From Lunularia cruciata (Eukaryota > Streptophyta > Marchantiopsida > Lunulariales > Lunulariaceae), in contig OX419758.1 of the NCBI GenBank assembly GCA_948567375.1, forward strand, positions 2,981,001 to 3,045,000: 64,000 nucleotides of DNA, read 5' to 3'. The notes under the pieces are model-generated. The model saw nothing but the letters and a program-made list of their open reading frames with translations, did no database searches and was not told the origin of the DNA. A program made the position numbers and the translations under genes. This document shows, in pieces, positions 10,664 to 22,800 of the stretch (its first letter is position 1; each line of letters begins with the position of its first letter).

Positions 10664-13600
10664 ATGGCGAATGGTCATGAGGAGTACGGTTCGTGCAGCG
10701 GTTCGGGAGAAGTCCATGCGGATGACTGTGCACAGCGTGTTCCATGGACCAATGGCGGTGATTCTAGAACCACGTGCAAGAAGGTGAGAATGGTGTGTTC
10801 TGGAATCATGTGATGCACCACCGTAGGACACACGAACCACTAGCATCAGAAACAGATCCACTTGATGGGATTTTGGTTATACGGTGTTTTCTCTGGTGTT
10901 CTTTCCTTCTAGACCTCCAGCTACTATCTTAAAGTTTTGTATGAGGCATTTCAATATCCTTCTAACACGTCAGTTTACCCTTAACTCTGTTTCAAGAACG
11001 ATTATCTTGCTGTAGAATAATTCAAGTTCCTCAATCAATTTAGTTGTCACAGAAGAATTTCAATTCACAATTGTTTAGTTTCAAAGATTTGTGCGGAAGA
11101 ATCCTCTGCTTCTCATTTTTGCACCCGAGTACACGCTTCGATGTATTTCCGTCTGAAACATCCCAGTGGTCGCTAGCACGGATACACAAAGATCTCGTAA
11201 GGCAAGAAACTCTTATTTATTCTACCGCGTTCGTTCTCTCAGGTGAACGACTCAGTTTACGAGCTATACATTCCATTGTCAAGCAAGCCAACAATTGATA
11301 TTGTGTTCTTTCATGGCCTTCGGTTGGAGCATGATCCTGATGCGCTTGTGTCCACTTGGACATGTCCTGACGGAACGATCTGGCCACAATCTTGGCTTCC
11401 TGAAACATTTCCTGATGCTCGAATCTTAACTATATCCTACGACTCTAGTATGCAGAAAACCGACAAAAATGGGAGAATGGATCTGTATCTGGTAGGAGAA
11501 AGTGTACTCCAAGATCTGTTTCTGGCTGGTGTCGGTAAGGATCGAGCTATGATATTGGTTGGTCATAGCTTCGGGGGATTAGTGATCAAACAAGTTTGTT
11601 TACAAGCTCTGAAAGTTAAGAACCTGGCGGTTACGATCCGGAGGAGCATGGGAGCAAATTTTCTCCAGAGTATCAAACTCATCTTCTTCTACGGCACGCC
11701 TCATGTAGGAAGTCCATTCTCGGATATGGTTGAGAAATTCAAACTGGATGGGGATTTGGTGAAGTACTCGAAGATATTCAACGTGGAGCAGTCACGCCTT
11801 CATCAAGACTTTCAGGATCTGTGCTGCCAGAATCCGAAATGGTACATAAGTGGAGTCGGGGAATCGAGGATGACTGCGTTGGTACTTGACCACCTGAATC
11901 ACTGAGTTTTACCTGCTTGTGATGACTGAGATACCAAGCTCCGCATGCATCATAATGGGATAGTTGAATCTTCAGTGAGATAGAGTGCTTGTCCCAATGC
12001 TCATTAACTGCTTTTGTCCCTTAAACTGTGTGCTCTACAGCATCGTGTTGTTACCAGATAAGAAACAGTTGGATCTAACGGCAAAAACTTAATTCCAGCC
12101 TGTACAGGGCGGGAAGATAGAATGCCGCTGGTGTCTGAAGGTTCTGCAAGACACGGCAATGATTTTACGTTGATCGATGAAGATCATATATCGCTTTGTC
12201 AACCTCGATGCAGAAATAGTACTAATTACCAGAAGTTGGTGGAGCGTATTCGGAGACTTCAGATTCAGGTGAATGATGTTGAATGATGCTCTTGATGATC
12301 TTCAACGTTCAAAAGTTAGGTTGTCAGGCAACGTACTTTGGATCGATTTTAGTTTCTTAGTATATATTGGCATAATTTAATATATTGATGTAAGAATCAT
12401 GAAATATTTATGGAGCAAAGCAATGATGACAGAACGAAAATGCTTGTAGGTTACCGCAGAGGTCAGACATGACGGAGGTTCAATTCCGTCTGCAAATCAG
12501 CAACCGACTCCCACCCATGGTGTTGGATTACTCTCCACAATAGAGAAAATCGAAAGCATGCTGGACAGCGCTTCCACTTCCATCTTGGGAATATGCGGGA
12601 TGGGTGGCATCGGCAAATCCACTTTGGCAAAAGCGGTTTTCAACAAACTAAGCTCTCAGTTTGAATTTACTCTGTTTGCGGATGTGGTAAAAGATATGAG
12701 TGGGGATGCTGATCAACTAGAGAAAAAGCTTCTTGCGGAAGTGCATCACCATGGAAAGAAGATGGATGAAGTAACTTGGAACGAGTTGAGGGGAAGAAAA
12801 GCACTCGTTGTCCTAGACGATGTTGACACGCAGGAAGTTGATGAAGGAAGGGATATAGAGATTGTTCCAAAGTGGTCAACGCGAGGAGCAGAAGGTTGCG
12901 TGTTTATATTGACATCTCGTAATAAACGGGTTTTGAACATGTTGGATAAAATGTGCATATACGAGATGGAGATTTTGGATGGAGAATTGTCCAAGAAGCT
13001 TTTCATCAGTCATGCATTCCCTGGTGAAGAGACCCTTCCTCAATCGTTAGTGCCATATGTGGAGAAGGTTGTGCTGAAGTGTGGGGGTCTACCCTTGACA
13101 CTGGAAGTCTTGGGAAGATCTTTGAAGACGAAGAAGAGGCCCGAGGTTTGGGAAGAGATTTGGGAGGCACTTAGGCAAGCAGAAAGGGTTCCTGGATCTA
13201 GCCTGGACGACGTTTTGCTGAAGTTGAAAGTGAGCTATGACAGACTGGAAGCTTCGGCACAACAGGTGTTCATTGACGCAGCAACTTTCTTTTCTTCTGA
13301 AAGGAAACCTGCACTGCATCTCTCTAAACAGTTTAGGTACCGTACTCCGGGCTTCCCATCTAAACCATCGAGTGTCTGGAGACTAGTCGATGCCAAAGCT
13401 GCTTGGAAGGCGGTTTACAAAAATGCAGCAAGCCTGTGGGAAAATTTGGTGGATATGTCACTGGTTAAAGACGTGGACGAGGAATCACCCATTCAAGTAC
13501 ATGAACATCTGAAGACTCTGGCATACAGAATTGGAAATAAGATGGCGTTATCAGTACATAAGGTACGGGCAGCTTCAACCATTCCTTCGCAACTTCGTTC

Positions 13601-15604
13601 GGATCCAAACCTTTCACTGCACTTTCTACTTTCAGGATGACCCTAAAGCGTATGTATATGCAAATCTCTCGTGTATGTGGTATCTTACAAACAAAGTGAT
13701 GAATAGGTGGAGAGAGTCCCGCCCGAAATTAGGTGCGGGCACTTCCTGGATTGGTTTCTTGGCGATAGTGATCGAATAAGTATAGCAGCTGTTTGCGGAA
13801 TGAGAAGTCTGCGGTTCGTGGAATTGCTGGGCTTCGAATTGGTAGGGACCACGTTCAGGAAAGCTATCTTACCTTCTACAATTGCTATCTTCAGAACCAG
13901 AGGCGATTGCAGCAATATCTCTTTCGAGTCGTCCAATGCTCTCGTGATTCTGGAAATGGAATGGCTTTCATGGGAACGTTTGCCGGATTCGTTTTCCAAG
14001 TTGAATATGCTCCAAACATTGTCGTTGGGGGCGAAAAACCTTGTGAGCTTGTCCGAATCTTTTGGTCAGCTGACGGCTCTCCGGCATTTGGTTCTCAATT
14101 GTGAGCGGCTCGCGTCCTTGCCAGCATCATTTGGGCAGTTGAGACATCTACAGACTTTGCTTCTGGACTGCGACAGTATTCCAACGTTAACCGATGCCTT
14201 TGGAGAACTCGAAGAACTTCGAGAGCTTACTGTCAGGTCTCTAAACCTTAGGTCTTTACCGACTACTTTCGGCCGCCTGCATCACTTAAAACGTTTGGAA
14301 CTTCACAATCTACACGAACGCTTGCCTGATTCCTTCGGCAGTCTGCTCGCTCTGGAAGAGTTCTGGCTGTGGGGCTATAGATCGGAGAGTTTGCCGGATT
14401 CATTCGGGAATCTTGCAAAGTTGCGCCTTCTTGAGCTCAGTTTCTGTTCCGCTTTGCGAGAATTGCCGTCTACTTTTGGGAAACTTCGCCTGCTAGAATA
14501 TTTGCTGATCCGCTGCGCCCCTTGTCTTGAAAGCCTGCCGAACAGCATTGGAAATCTAAACCGTTTACAGGAGATAGGCTTGTATAGCATATTTGATTTT
14601 ACGCGTTCCTTTCTTCTACCGGAAGCTATAGGGCAGTTGCCGAGCCTGAAAGATCTGCGCATCGAGGAAGCACCCATACTCACTCTGCCGGATTTACGCG
14701 GCTTAACTTCACTCGAACGCTTGACACTTGACAGGGACCCAAAATCACTAGTAGTAGACCCGCGCCTGACCAAGTTTGCAAACCTACTGTCATCACCATC
14801 CACCACCACCATCCACTCTGCAAACTATTCGGTTCTGCCGTTTCAGTGTAGAAATACTGCCCAGTTTGGATGCTTGTACTACGTTGCGAAACTTGTCTTT
14901 CGTAGACTTACGCCGAATAGAGAACATACCTGACTTACACCCGTCGTCCTTACAGACACTTTGTCTCAATCGACTAACAAGGGTTCTTGATCTTTCCAGT
15001 CTGGATAGACTAACTTCATTGACATCCCTTACAATTCGTGAATTACCCAGATTGACAACTCTCCCCTGCTTAGACAGACTAATCTCTTTGACAAACCTGA
15101 AAATTTCTGGTTTAAACGTCACCGATCTTCCCAATTTAGGGGTACTCCCTTCATTGAAAATTCTTGAACTGCAGGCGCTGCCCAATTTCACCAAAGTACC
15201 AGAACTATCTTTGCTTTTCCCCAGATTGTGGGACCTTCATATACATGGGCTAAAAGGTGTAAAAGAAATTTCCAGTTTGTGTGGACTGAGTGAGTTCTCT
15301 GAGTTACTTGGCTATTACAGACTTACCTGAGCTAGAGAACTTTCCGCAGCTACCCTTGTTCTCTTTGAGGAGAGTGTCATTTTGTTCTCTTAAGAGATGT
15401 GTAGTGCCGGATTGGCTCCTCCCGTTTCACAAGGGAGATCCCGTCATATGTCGCACAAATTCAGTTCCAGGACGGTCGTTGTGTAGGCAAATTCCAGTAA
15501 AGACAGTTTATTTAGTCGATCAGTCTTGCTGTCCAGGGACTCAAAAGACAGTTTTGCAATCGGTATATCTTCTTGGTCCATCTTGCTGTATACCAGGATG
15601 AGGG
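10664..15604 (+). CDS. Hydrolase-NBS-LRR (HNL-type) immune receptor with broken LRR frame
   Basis: Proposed exons: 10664-10783, 11243-11881, about 12108-12268, 12450-13562, 13707-15604. Exon 2 encodes an alpha/beta-hydrolase of the SERAC1/lipase-like type: FFHGL oxyanion region, GHSFGG nucleophile elbow, FYGTPHVGS. Exon 3 carries EDHISLCQP with the likely catalytic His. Exon 4 is NB-ARC: P-loop GMGGIGKST (12597-12623), LDDVD (12813-12827), CGGLPLTLEVLG (about 13083), and VHE where MHD is expected (13497-13505). Exon 5 holds a dozen or more LPxSFGxLxxL repeats. Such receptors sense pathogen effectors in the cytoplasm. Phases fit for exons 1-2, 3-4 and 4-5. The exon 2-3 junction does not resolve, and exon 5 changes frame near 14780-14815 and 15286-15294. 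An in-frame ATG at 10562 is an alternative start. It may be a pseudogene or contain sequence errors. Confidence 0.8.
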
Positions 15605-15815
15605 AAGATCAGGTGATGGCAATCTATCAATCTTTGCATCGAGTGCCTCATAAGACATTGTTTCTATGCTACACGTACTATATCAGCTTCCTGGCAAATG
15701 TGTGCGCTTAAATGTAGACTACTTTTCATAATTAATGAATAATACATTCATTGCATTCAACATGAATAAGTAATTTCATCAGACTTCACGTTTAGGATTC
15801 TTAGGACCGTTCTTC
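15605..15815 (+). other. 3' flank of the receptor gene
   Basis: Non-coding sequence after the last stop, conserved with the flank of copy 1 (6128-6250 and 7206-7338). It lacks the roughly 950 bp found between those two blocks in copy 1. Homology ends near 15815, where AT-rich repeat sequence begins. Confidence 0.65.
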
Positions 15816-16803
15816 CCAAAACTAAATTGTTTTGGTGTTTGTGTTTGGTATAAAATATCTCTGTATGCAGAAATCTTCCATAATACACAAATTATTATTT
15901 TCATTTAAATTTTATAACATTCATAAGTGATACAAACATTGAAAGTCTCCTCAACTTGCAAAGCCAAAAGAGACTATGGACAATCAAGTTCTTCTAATTC
16001 TAGTTTAGTCAAGAAACCCACTAGCAAATCACTTAAGATTGGGATTCCAAGTGCTTTGCTAGGATTGGGATCTCAATCTTAGACATGGGATCATGAGTCT
16101 TACCTCTTGCAAAATGAAACACCCTTCTCTTATGCTCACAAATAACTGGTCCATTTAGCGAGTAAGATCCTTTTTAGCTATAATATGTTTCAACATCTAT
16201 CTTAGGTCTTTGTGCAACGGGGAATAAATTCCTATCACCTAAGTCCAACACATCTCAAGAATGCCTTTGCAATAAAGGCTAATAATATGCATGATCTCTT
16301 GTCCTTGTCAAGCCATTGAACCTCACCTTGACATGGTGGATAATAATGTTGTTATAATTCTTTCTATAATATAATGGAAGATTCATCACTTACCCCCTAG
16401 AGGTTCACTCCCCTTATTATTGAAACAACATTTCCTTTGTGTCCAAAGCAATCATGTGTCACAACAACTTGAAGCCAAATTGGACTCCAACTCTTCCTTG
16501 AACTTTTTTGAGAAAATATAGAATGGTCTTTTATGATTTCCTCTAATGCAAAGAATAATTCTATATACATCTACACTACCCTTGGTAACTTGTGAGGTTC
16601 AAGCTCATGAAAATACTGAGTAACAAAATCAATAGACCGCAATGTTATTAATCTTAGGGTAAGATGAAATCCCTGCACTTTACTAACAAGCTTGTTTGAG
16701 AGTCTGTATTACTCTCCTACTTGTCAAAGCTCCATTTTGCTAACTCCTTCACACTAACACAAAATAACTCCTCCACTTCCTCTCTTTCCACTTGAGAGTG
16801 AGG
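15816..16803. other. AT-rich repeat-like sequence left of the second LTR
   Basis: No intact frame. Codon-like texture on the minus strand suggests decayed retroelement coding sequence, which would fit the minus orientation of the adjacent LTR, but I could not align it to gag or assign a domain. No primer-binding site like the one at 2596-2614 is visible next to the LTR. Confidence 0.35.
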
Positions 16804-17469
16804 TGCTATGAGCCAACCTATCTCTCACTCAAGGTGAACCTCTAATGGCTATTATGGTAGCACACCATGGACTAAGAAGGCAACAAATTCCAACCCCATC
16901 ACACTCCTCTAAGGCTAGAAGTCCAAGACACCTCCAAGGTTCAAGATATTGTTCACTAGAGAGCTCAATGAGAGAGACAGTTGCAAATGAAAAGATGATG
17001 AATACCTTCTCACCCCTAGCTTATATACTTGTGAAAAAGTTATACACAAAAGTTACTAGTGACCAAAGTAACTCAAGTTATTAGGCTAAAAGTCAAATAA
17101 AGTCCAAAAATCTAAAAGAATATCCCAAGCACATAGAAATAATCCCATATGATTATCTAATTCAAGGATTTTTCCACATGGGCTTTCCTTGGACTATAGA
17201 AAAGTCTACACCAACAAGATCCAAGAGATCTCAAGTCTTTCCTCAAAATCAAATAATACCAAGTCAATACTCTAAAAGACAAAGTAGTGATACTCACTCT
17301 TTTACCTTCCTCTAGAATAAGGTCATCTTTATCTTTAGTTAGGACTAACTTTAGCTAATCATGACTATTGTAGAAGTAAAGCTAAACTCCATATATATAA
17401 TATTTTCCACTACTTATAATACCAAACTTAATACCCCTATAGAGTATACATCCATCAACATGTGTTATA
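16804..17469 (-). repeat. Second LTR of the same Ty3-type family (decayed)
   Basis: About 666 bp, colinear with 2619-3310: both carry TCTCTCACTCAAGRTGAACC, ATGGCTATTATGGTAGC, GAAAAGATGATGA, TTATATAC-TGTGAAA and end in ATGGGTGTTACA or ATGTGTTATA. Many substitutions and small indels separate them. The TG...CA ends are eroded and no 5-bp target duplication is evident (TGAGG before, GTTCA after). It could be a solo LTR or one end of a degraded copy. Confidence 0.75.
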
Positions 17470-18060
17470 GTTCACAATTTTTTCTATTTCCTTTGAGAGA
17501 AGCTTGTGAGTGCTTATCTATGGCATGATTCCAAGAGCAATCAAAGCAAGGGAGAGGGATGGTTCAGACACAAAGACCAGAAAACCTTTCTTGAGAATGA
17601 GATAGAAAGAGGAGACACTTTCTCCAAGATAAAACTCATTGTCCACTCCCGAGTCCCCGGTGTGATTACTATTGAATGTGAGATCAATACGATGTTAACA
17701 AGAAGGAAAAGGAGAGTGTTGGGTTTGAGGTACAATCAATGGTGACCTAAAATTCTCAAAGAGTGTTCTTGTGAACTCAAACGGTAAGCTAAACCTCACG
17801 GAATGTTATTGCGATGTGGTCAAGCTAGAATCCAGTATGCTTTTGTGATCTCACGACTAGTGATTGGTTGTGGCTAGTAATTGGTTCAAGGGTGTAGGAA
17901 GTTCTTGTGAGTGGACTGAGCTACATAAAAAATGGTTGAAAAAGTGTGCAACAACAATTGAATTCACATCTTTGTATTCCAAGGCTAAACCCCTTTTGAA
18001 TCTTGTAACTGCCATGTCTCCACTTTTCCCTCGAAGTGCAACATACGTCACTTAACTGCC
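17470..18060 (+). other. Unrecognised open frame region
   Basis: A 79-codon plus-strand frame at 17506-17745 (GTG start, charged: DQKTFLENEIERGDTFSKIK) has coding-like texture but no recognised domain. It could be an exon fragment or decayed transposon. The rest shows nothing. Confidence 0.3.
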
Positions 18061-19800
18061 ATCACAAGTACTCTAATTAATATTTACAGGCGTTAATATT
18101 TTAACCAGTAAAAGTATTAAATCTTGCGGGTCACAAAAATTGTGACTGTAAATCTTTTTAAATTTTTTGCGGCTTAAGCTATAGCTTGTAAACCCTTCAA
18201 GTACCCTCCCCTCCACCGCACCGGTAAAAGGTTTGGGGCAGCATGTATATTGACTTTACGGACTAAAAAAGGCTCATCTGAACCCCCTACTATATTACAA
18301 GAATCTAGTTCTACAAATTCTCTTAAATATCACAAGCTTTTTTGTTCTTTGTATGTTTGAGACAATTAGCTTCTTCACAAATATGTTCCTTGAAATATAT
18401 TCCTTACTTTAAATATATTTTGTTGTATATTTTTATCATACATTCCCATTGGTACATAAAATAAGAAGTTAGGTCCTTGACTGCCCCATATTCACATGCT
18501 CATGACTCTATGTATATCCCGGATCTTCATTGTGCATAAGGTTCTAACACCGTTGATCAATAGGAAGTGCTGCACCAACACCTTTCAGTAATAGTTATAC
18601 AAAAGTAAAGTGAAGAAATTCTGCGATCTGAATGAAGGAATAAGCCGCCTTGTCGGGAAGGACTTTAAAATATTTCATGGTAAAAAGTATTATATAAGTT
18701 GGCATTTCAAGTTTGGCAAGAGACGTAACAACAGTCCCTTGTTGTATTATTGACATCACAACGTGGTTGAGTAATCTTATATTATATTAATTATTTGATA
18801 TTATTTGACATAATGTGGTCTCTGAATTCTACTTTCTTTTGCATAATCATAATCGTCATAATCGTCGTTGCCCACACTTACTTCATTTGGAACTTCTATG
18901 ATAGTCTTATAAGGCTTGGTAAAACTGAAATTGATCTTAGGTTTTAATTTTATTAATTTGGTGATATTGACTAATCTAGAAAAGGAAAAAGAAAAGATCC
19001 ATATTTTTACTCGAGCTGTGGATTATCATCTCTTAATATTATTTTCAACTATAAAATGAGTGTCATGTAGTTAAAATTACTTCTATGTTCAGAACAAATA
19101 AATATATTGTTCATTAATATTACAAATATATTCTGCGTTTTAGATGATCTTTATTAGAAAAAAATGAAAACTATGCAGATGATCACCATTTCAAGATAAG
19201 ATTCTGTGCTGATCCATGCATAGCACCAACAATGAGGCCCCACAAAAATTTTAACATATATCAATCAATCACAAGCAAATGATGACAATCTGCTTGTCGT
19301 CAATTTATCCAATAATTGGAGAGAGAAAATATCACATTATATATGATTCTCTCACAATAAATAACCCTACTCTTTTCCGCTCATTAGACGATCCATTAAT
19401 CAGAGATTCTTTTGATATAGTACACATAAGTTCTATATATGGCTAGATGATATCTTGATAATGTATGATTATGATTGTTGGGATATAATACACATAAGTT
19501 ATGTATATTACAATCCCACAATTATATCAGAATTTCTCTTGCCCTATACCGGATTTTTACAAACTCATGAGATTTATATTACAGTTTACAAATCAATTTA
19601 TTATTGATTGAGTACCTAGGCTCTTGCATAGGTCACATTCCATGTGATTTTTATTATATTTTCAATTGTTTTACTCTTTGTTCTAGGCTTCATAGTTCAT
19701 ATCATAATCAGTTCCTTAATCTTTTAAAATAATACCATGAATTTTATATTGATAAATTTTCCTGCATAATCAACAACTATTCCTATTCTTCATAAAAAGT
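18061..19800. other. AT-rich gene desert
   Basis: Strongly AT-rich, with no open frame of 60 codons on either strand and no structure I can name beyond short AT repeats. Confidence 0.5.
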
Positions 19801-22800
19801 TCTTGATTTATATTATGTACTGTGTTAATAGCACACCTAAAAATCTAAACGTTTGGAATGAAACTCAACACTTGATAATTAGGCTTTTTGTCGATTATAC
19901 TAATCATTGCTCTATATAGAGTAGTGGAAACATATGATCTGAAACAATCTACCAATTAGGAAAGTGAAAACTATACTCTTTGGTGTCTAGTATAATAAAC
20001 TTGGTTATATAGTGTATAATCAACATGCTAAACTCTATATCCAGAGCTTCATATTGTTGTAAGAATAGAGGAAAATCAATTTGATCTTGTTACATACACC
20101 TATAGGGATCTTGAAATTTTTTGTTGTGCTTGATACACATCCAATATACATAGCTCTATATTTCTTTTGAAATAGAGGGGAAACAATTTGATCTTACATA
20201 CACCTATCAAGATCTTGGTTTTGTTGCTCTACTTGATGCACATCCAAGAGGAGAAGTAATAATCTTCTCTAAGATTGCATTATATTGCATTTTAAATCCA
20301 TAATCATAATGTTTAGTATGATAACTTGATCATCTTGAAGTAAACACAAGTTCTCTCCAACTTGGACATCTTGTAGTGTATATCAACACTCTCTCTATTT
20401 GATGTGCCAACTTTCTTGTTCCATTTCAAACACTACATCCTTGATTGCATTCCTAGTAGCTCTCACATATCCACCAAAATTGCAATGAGTCATATGCATG
20501 AACTCTTATTGCATCAAAGGTTATGCCATACTTAGAATAGAGTGACAAAGATGAAGATGGTTGGACCCAACCTAGGAGTAATCTCATTGCTATCAAAATG
20601 TAGTTTTGAGAGTTGGAATGCTATATAGTCAAGCTAGAATTCATTAGCTTATATTCTTGCTAAAGCAAGAGTAAAGACATATACTAGTAGCATAAGGAAT
20701 GGCTAAATTAACAAAAAAAATGTAGAGATAGTTGAAACAGTTAGACTGCTAGGAAAGAGATAGATTTTTGGTCCAATGAGAAGGTAAAAAGGCAAAATAT
20801 TGCATATCATCTTATGCTTGGGAAAGCCTTCTCTCATTTACTATAGTAATACTTAAAGAAAGAAGGACCTCCTACATCCCTATATTTCTCAAGGATTGGC
20901 TTCTCAAAAACCATAAAATGAGAAGAAAGGAAATATATCAAGAGTGAATAATTCTCAAAAAATACTACAAGTACCATCTTTTCCAGAACTAGTAACCTTA
21001 CTCCTTTGAATTCTTTTTGCAAAGATAATTATCTATATGCAAATATCCTATCACAAACTTGAAAGTTCTTATCTAATGATGTGATCTACAATCCAATGAT
21101 TCTCTTATCAAAGGCTCTTAAGTATGGTAAGAAGGCTAGAGGAAGGAGAATTGCATAAAATAGATAGAATGGTTGATTGATAAGTAATAATAAAAGAATC
21201 TCATAGTAAAAAAGGCAAACTATGGGTGATGGATCCCAAAGTGTACTCTTTATGTACTTGCATTACATGATTGGAGGCCCTCTCTGAGTCACTCCTTACA
21301 TTGTCTAACATCACTCGTGTCCTTTCCACCTCAACTTGAGTACTCTCCAACTTGCCCATGGAAACCACTAACCCTCTATGGTAAGCATGATGCTGTATTC
21401 TATAAGCTATCAACACTCTCCATCAATAAAAAAATCCTATTTGGATGCCCTCTCATGTTGGTTTATCTCTCTTCTTGAAAATGCTAAAAAGGAATACTTT
21501 GTCTACTCAATATTACACTCTCCTTAACAAATCACCAAAACAAAGGTCTCTCTCCCTTGAACACTTCTCTCTCTCCTTCATATTCCAATAGTTGATACCC
21601 ACTCTCTCTATCATCCATCTCTAACTCTCCTTCTTTCAACCAAATCTTCCTCTCCCTCAAACACAACTCTATCTCCTCCATACTCTAATAGCTGACACAT
21701 TCTCTTGAAGCACACAATCTCTATCATCCATCTCTAACTTCCTCTCTCTTAGCCTACTATTTCTACACTATATGTCTCTTATAGAGGACTCTTTCTCTCT
21801 CTCTCAAGTTGGACACCCCAACACTCACATTGATGTGATTGTCTCTTGATGATCCAAAACTATGAACATGAGTCTCAAAAAACCAAATGTGATCATAGGA
21901 TGGAGGGGTTGGGTGCACCTCAACCACAATCTTATGTACCTCGCTCTTATGTTGCCTAATTATGTCTAATAGAAAGGATATACATGGATCATCTCCAACC
22001 AAAACACCCTTTGGATCTTCTACACAATCAACATGGACACCTAAACAAAGACCTATGCACAAAGGTCAAATTCATATCAAATCTAATCAAGACAAGCAAA
22101 AGCAAAAGTTTAAGAAGACAAGTTTTGCTAGACATTGGACATTTGTGACCCAAAAAATCAAAGTAAGGTCAGGTTAGAGCTGCAACAAGTGGATAGTAAA
22201 TGAAAAAAACCTTCATTGAATAAAAGAGGCCATTAAAATTGAGAAAACATGAAGTCCTCAAAATGAAATTCAAAAGTTACTCACTCACTTTCATCATTTT
22301 GATACTCTCAACCTCATTGCTCTCAACCTTGCTAAGGTCAGGGCTTGCCCCATAAACCACATCACCCATGTCCTAGTAATACACCTCATCTTCTAGAATA
22401 AACCCAACCTCGATGAGAAGATGGGTAAGGAACTACCTAACATTTGTTGCTCTTAACCTCCTCTCACAAGGCCAATGAAGTTGCGTATGCAAGAATGCCA
22501 ATGTGGAGCTCACCGCCATCAACATCAAACTTCACACAATCATAATTCTCTCTTGATTGCTTGAGCTTTGCCCTAGACCTCTCCACCTTGGTCTTCACTA
22601 TCAATGCAAGATGCCCATGTACTACCTTTGGACTCCTAGTGAGGACATGAAGAATGCCCATCATATAGAGATTAGTCTAAAAGTGAGATATACACATTGT
22701 TGTGCCAAGTACTATCTAGCAGTGTGGTCTCTAATTGGAAAAAAAATCTTGCACCCAATGGTAAGGCATTGTCCTTTTTGTGTCACTCCCAATTAGCAAC

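Noticed and set aside
11217-15194. Minus-strand frames inside the receptor gene (for example 14375-14812 and 14793-15194)
   Set aside because: They are shadows of the LRR and NB-ARC coding exons on the plus strand.
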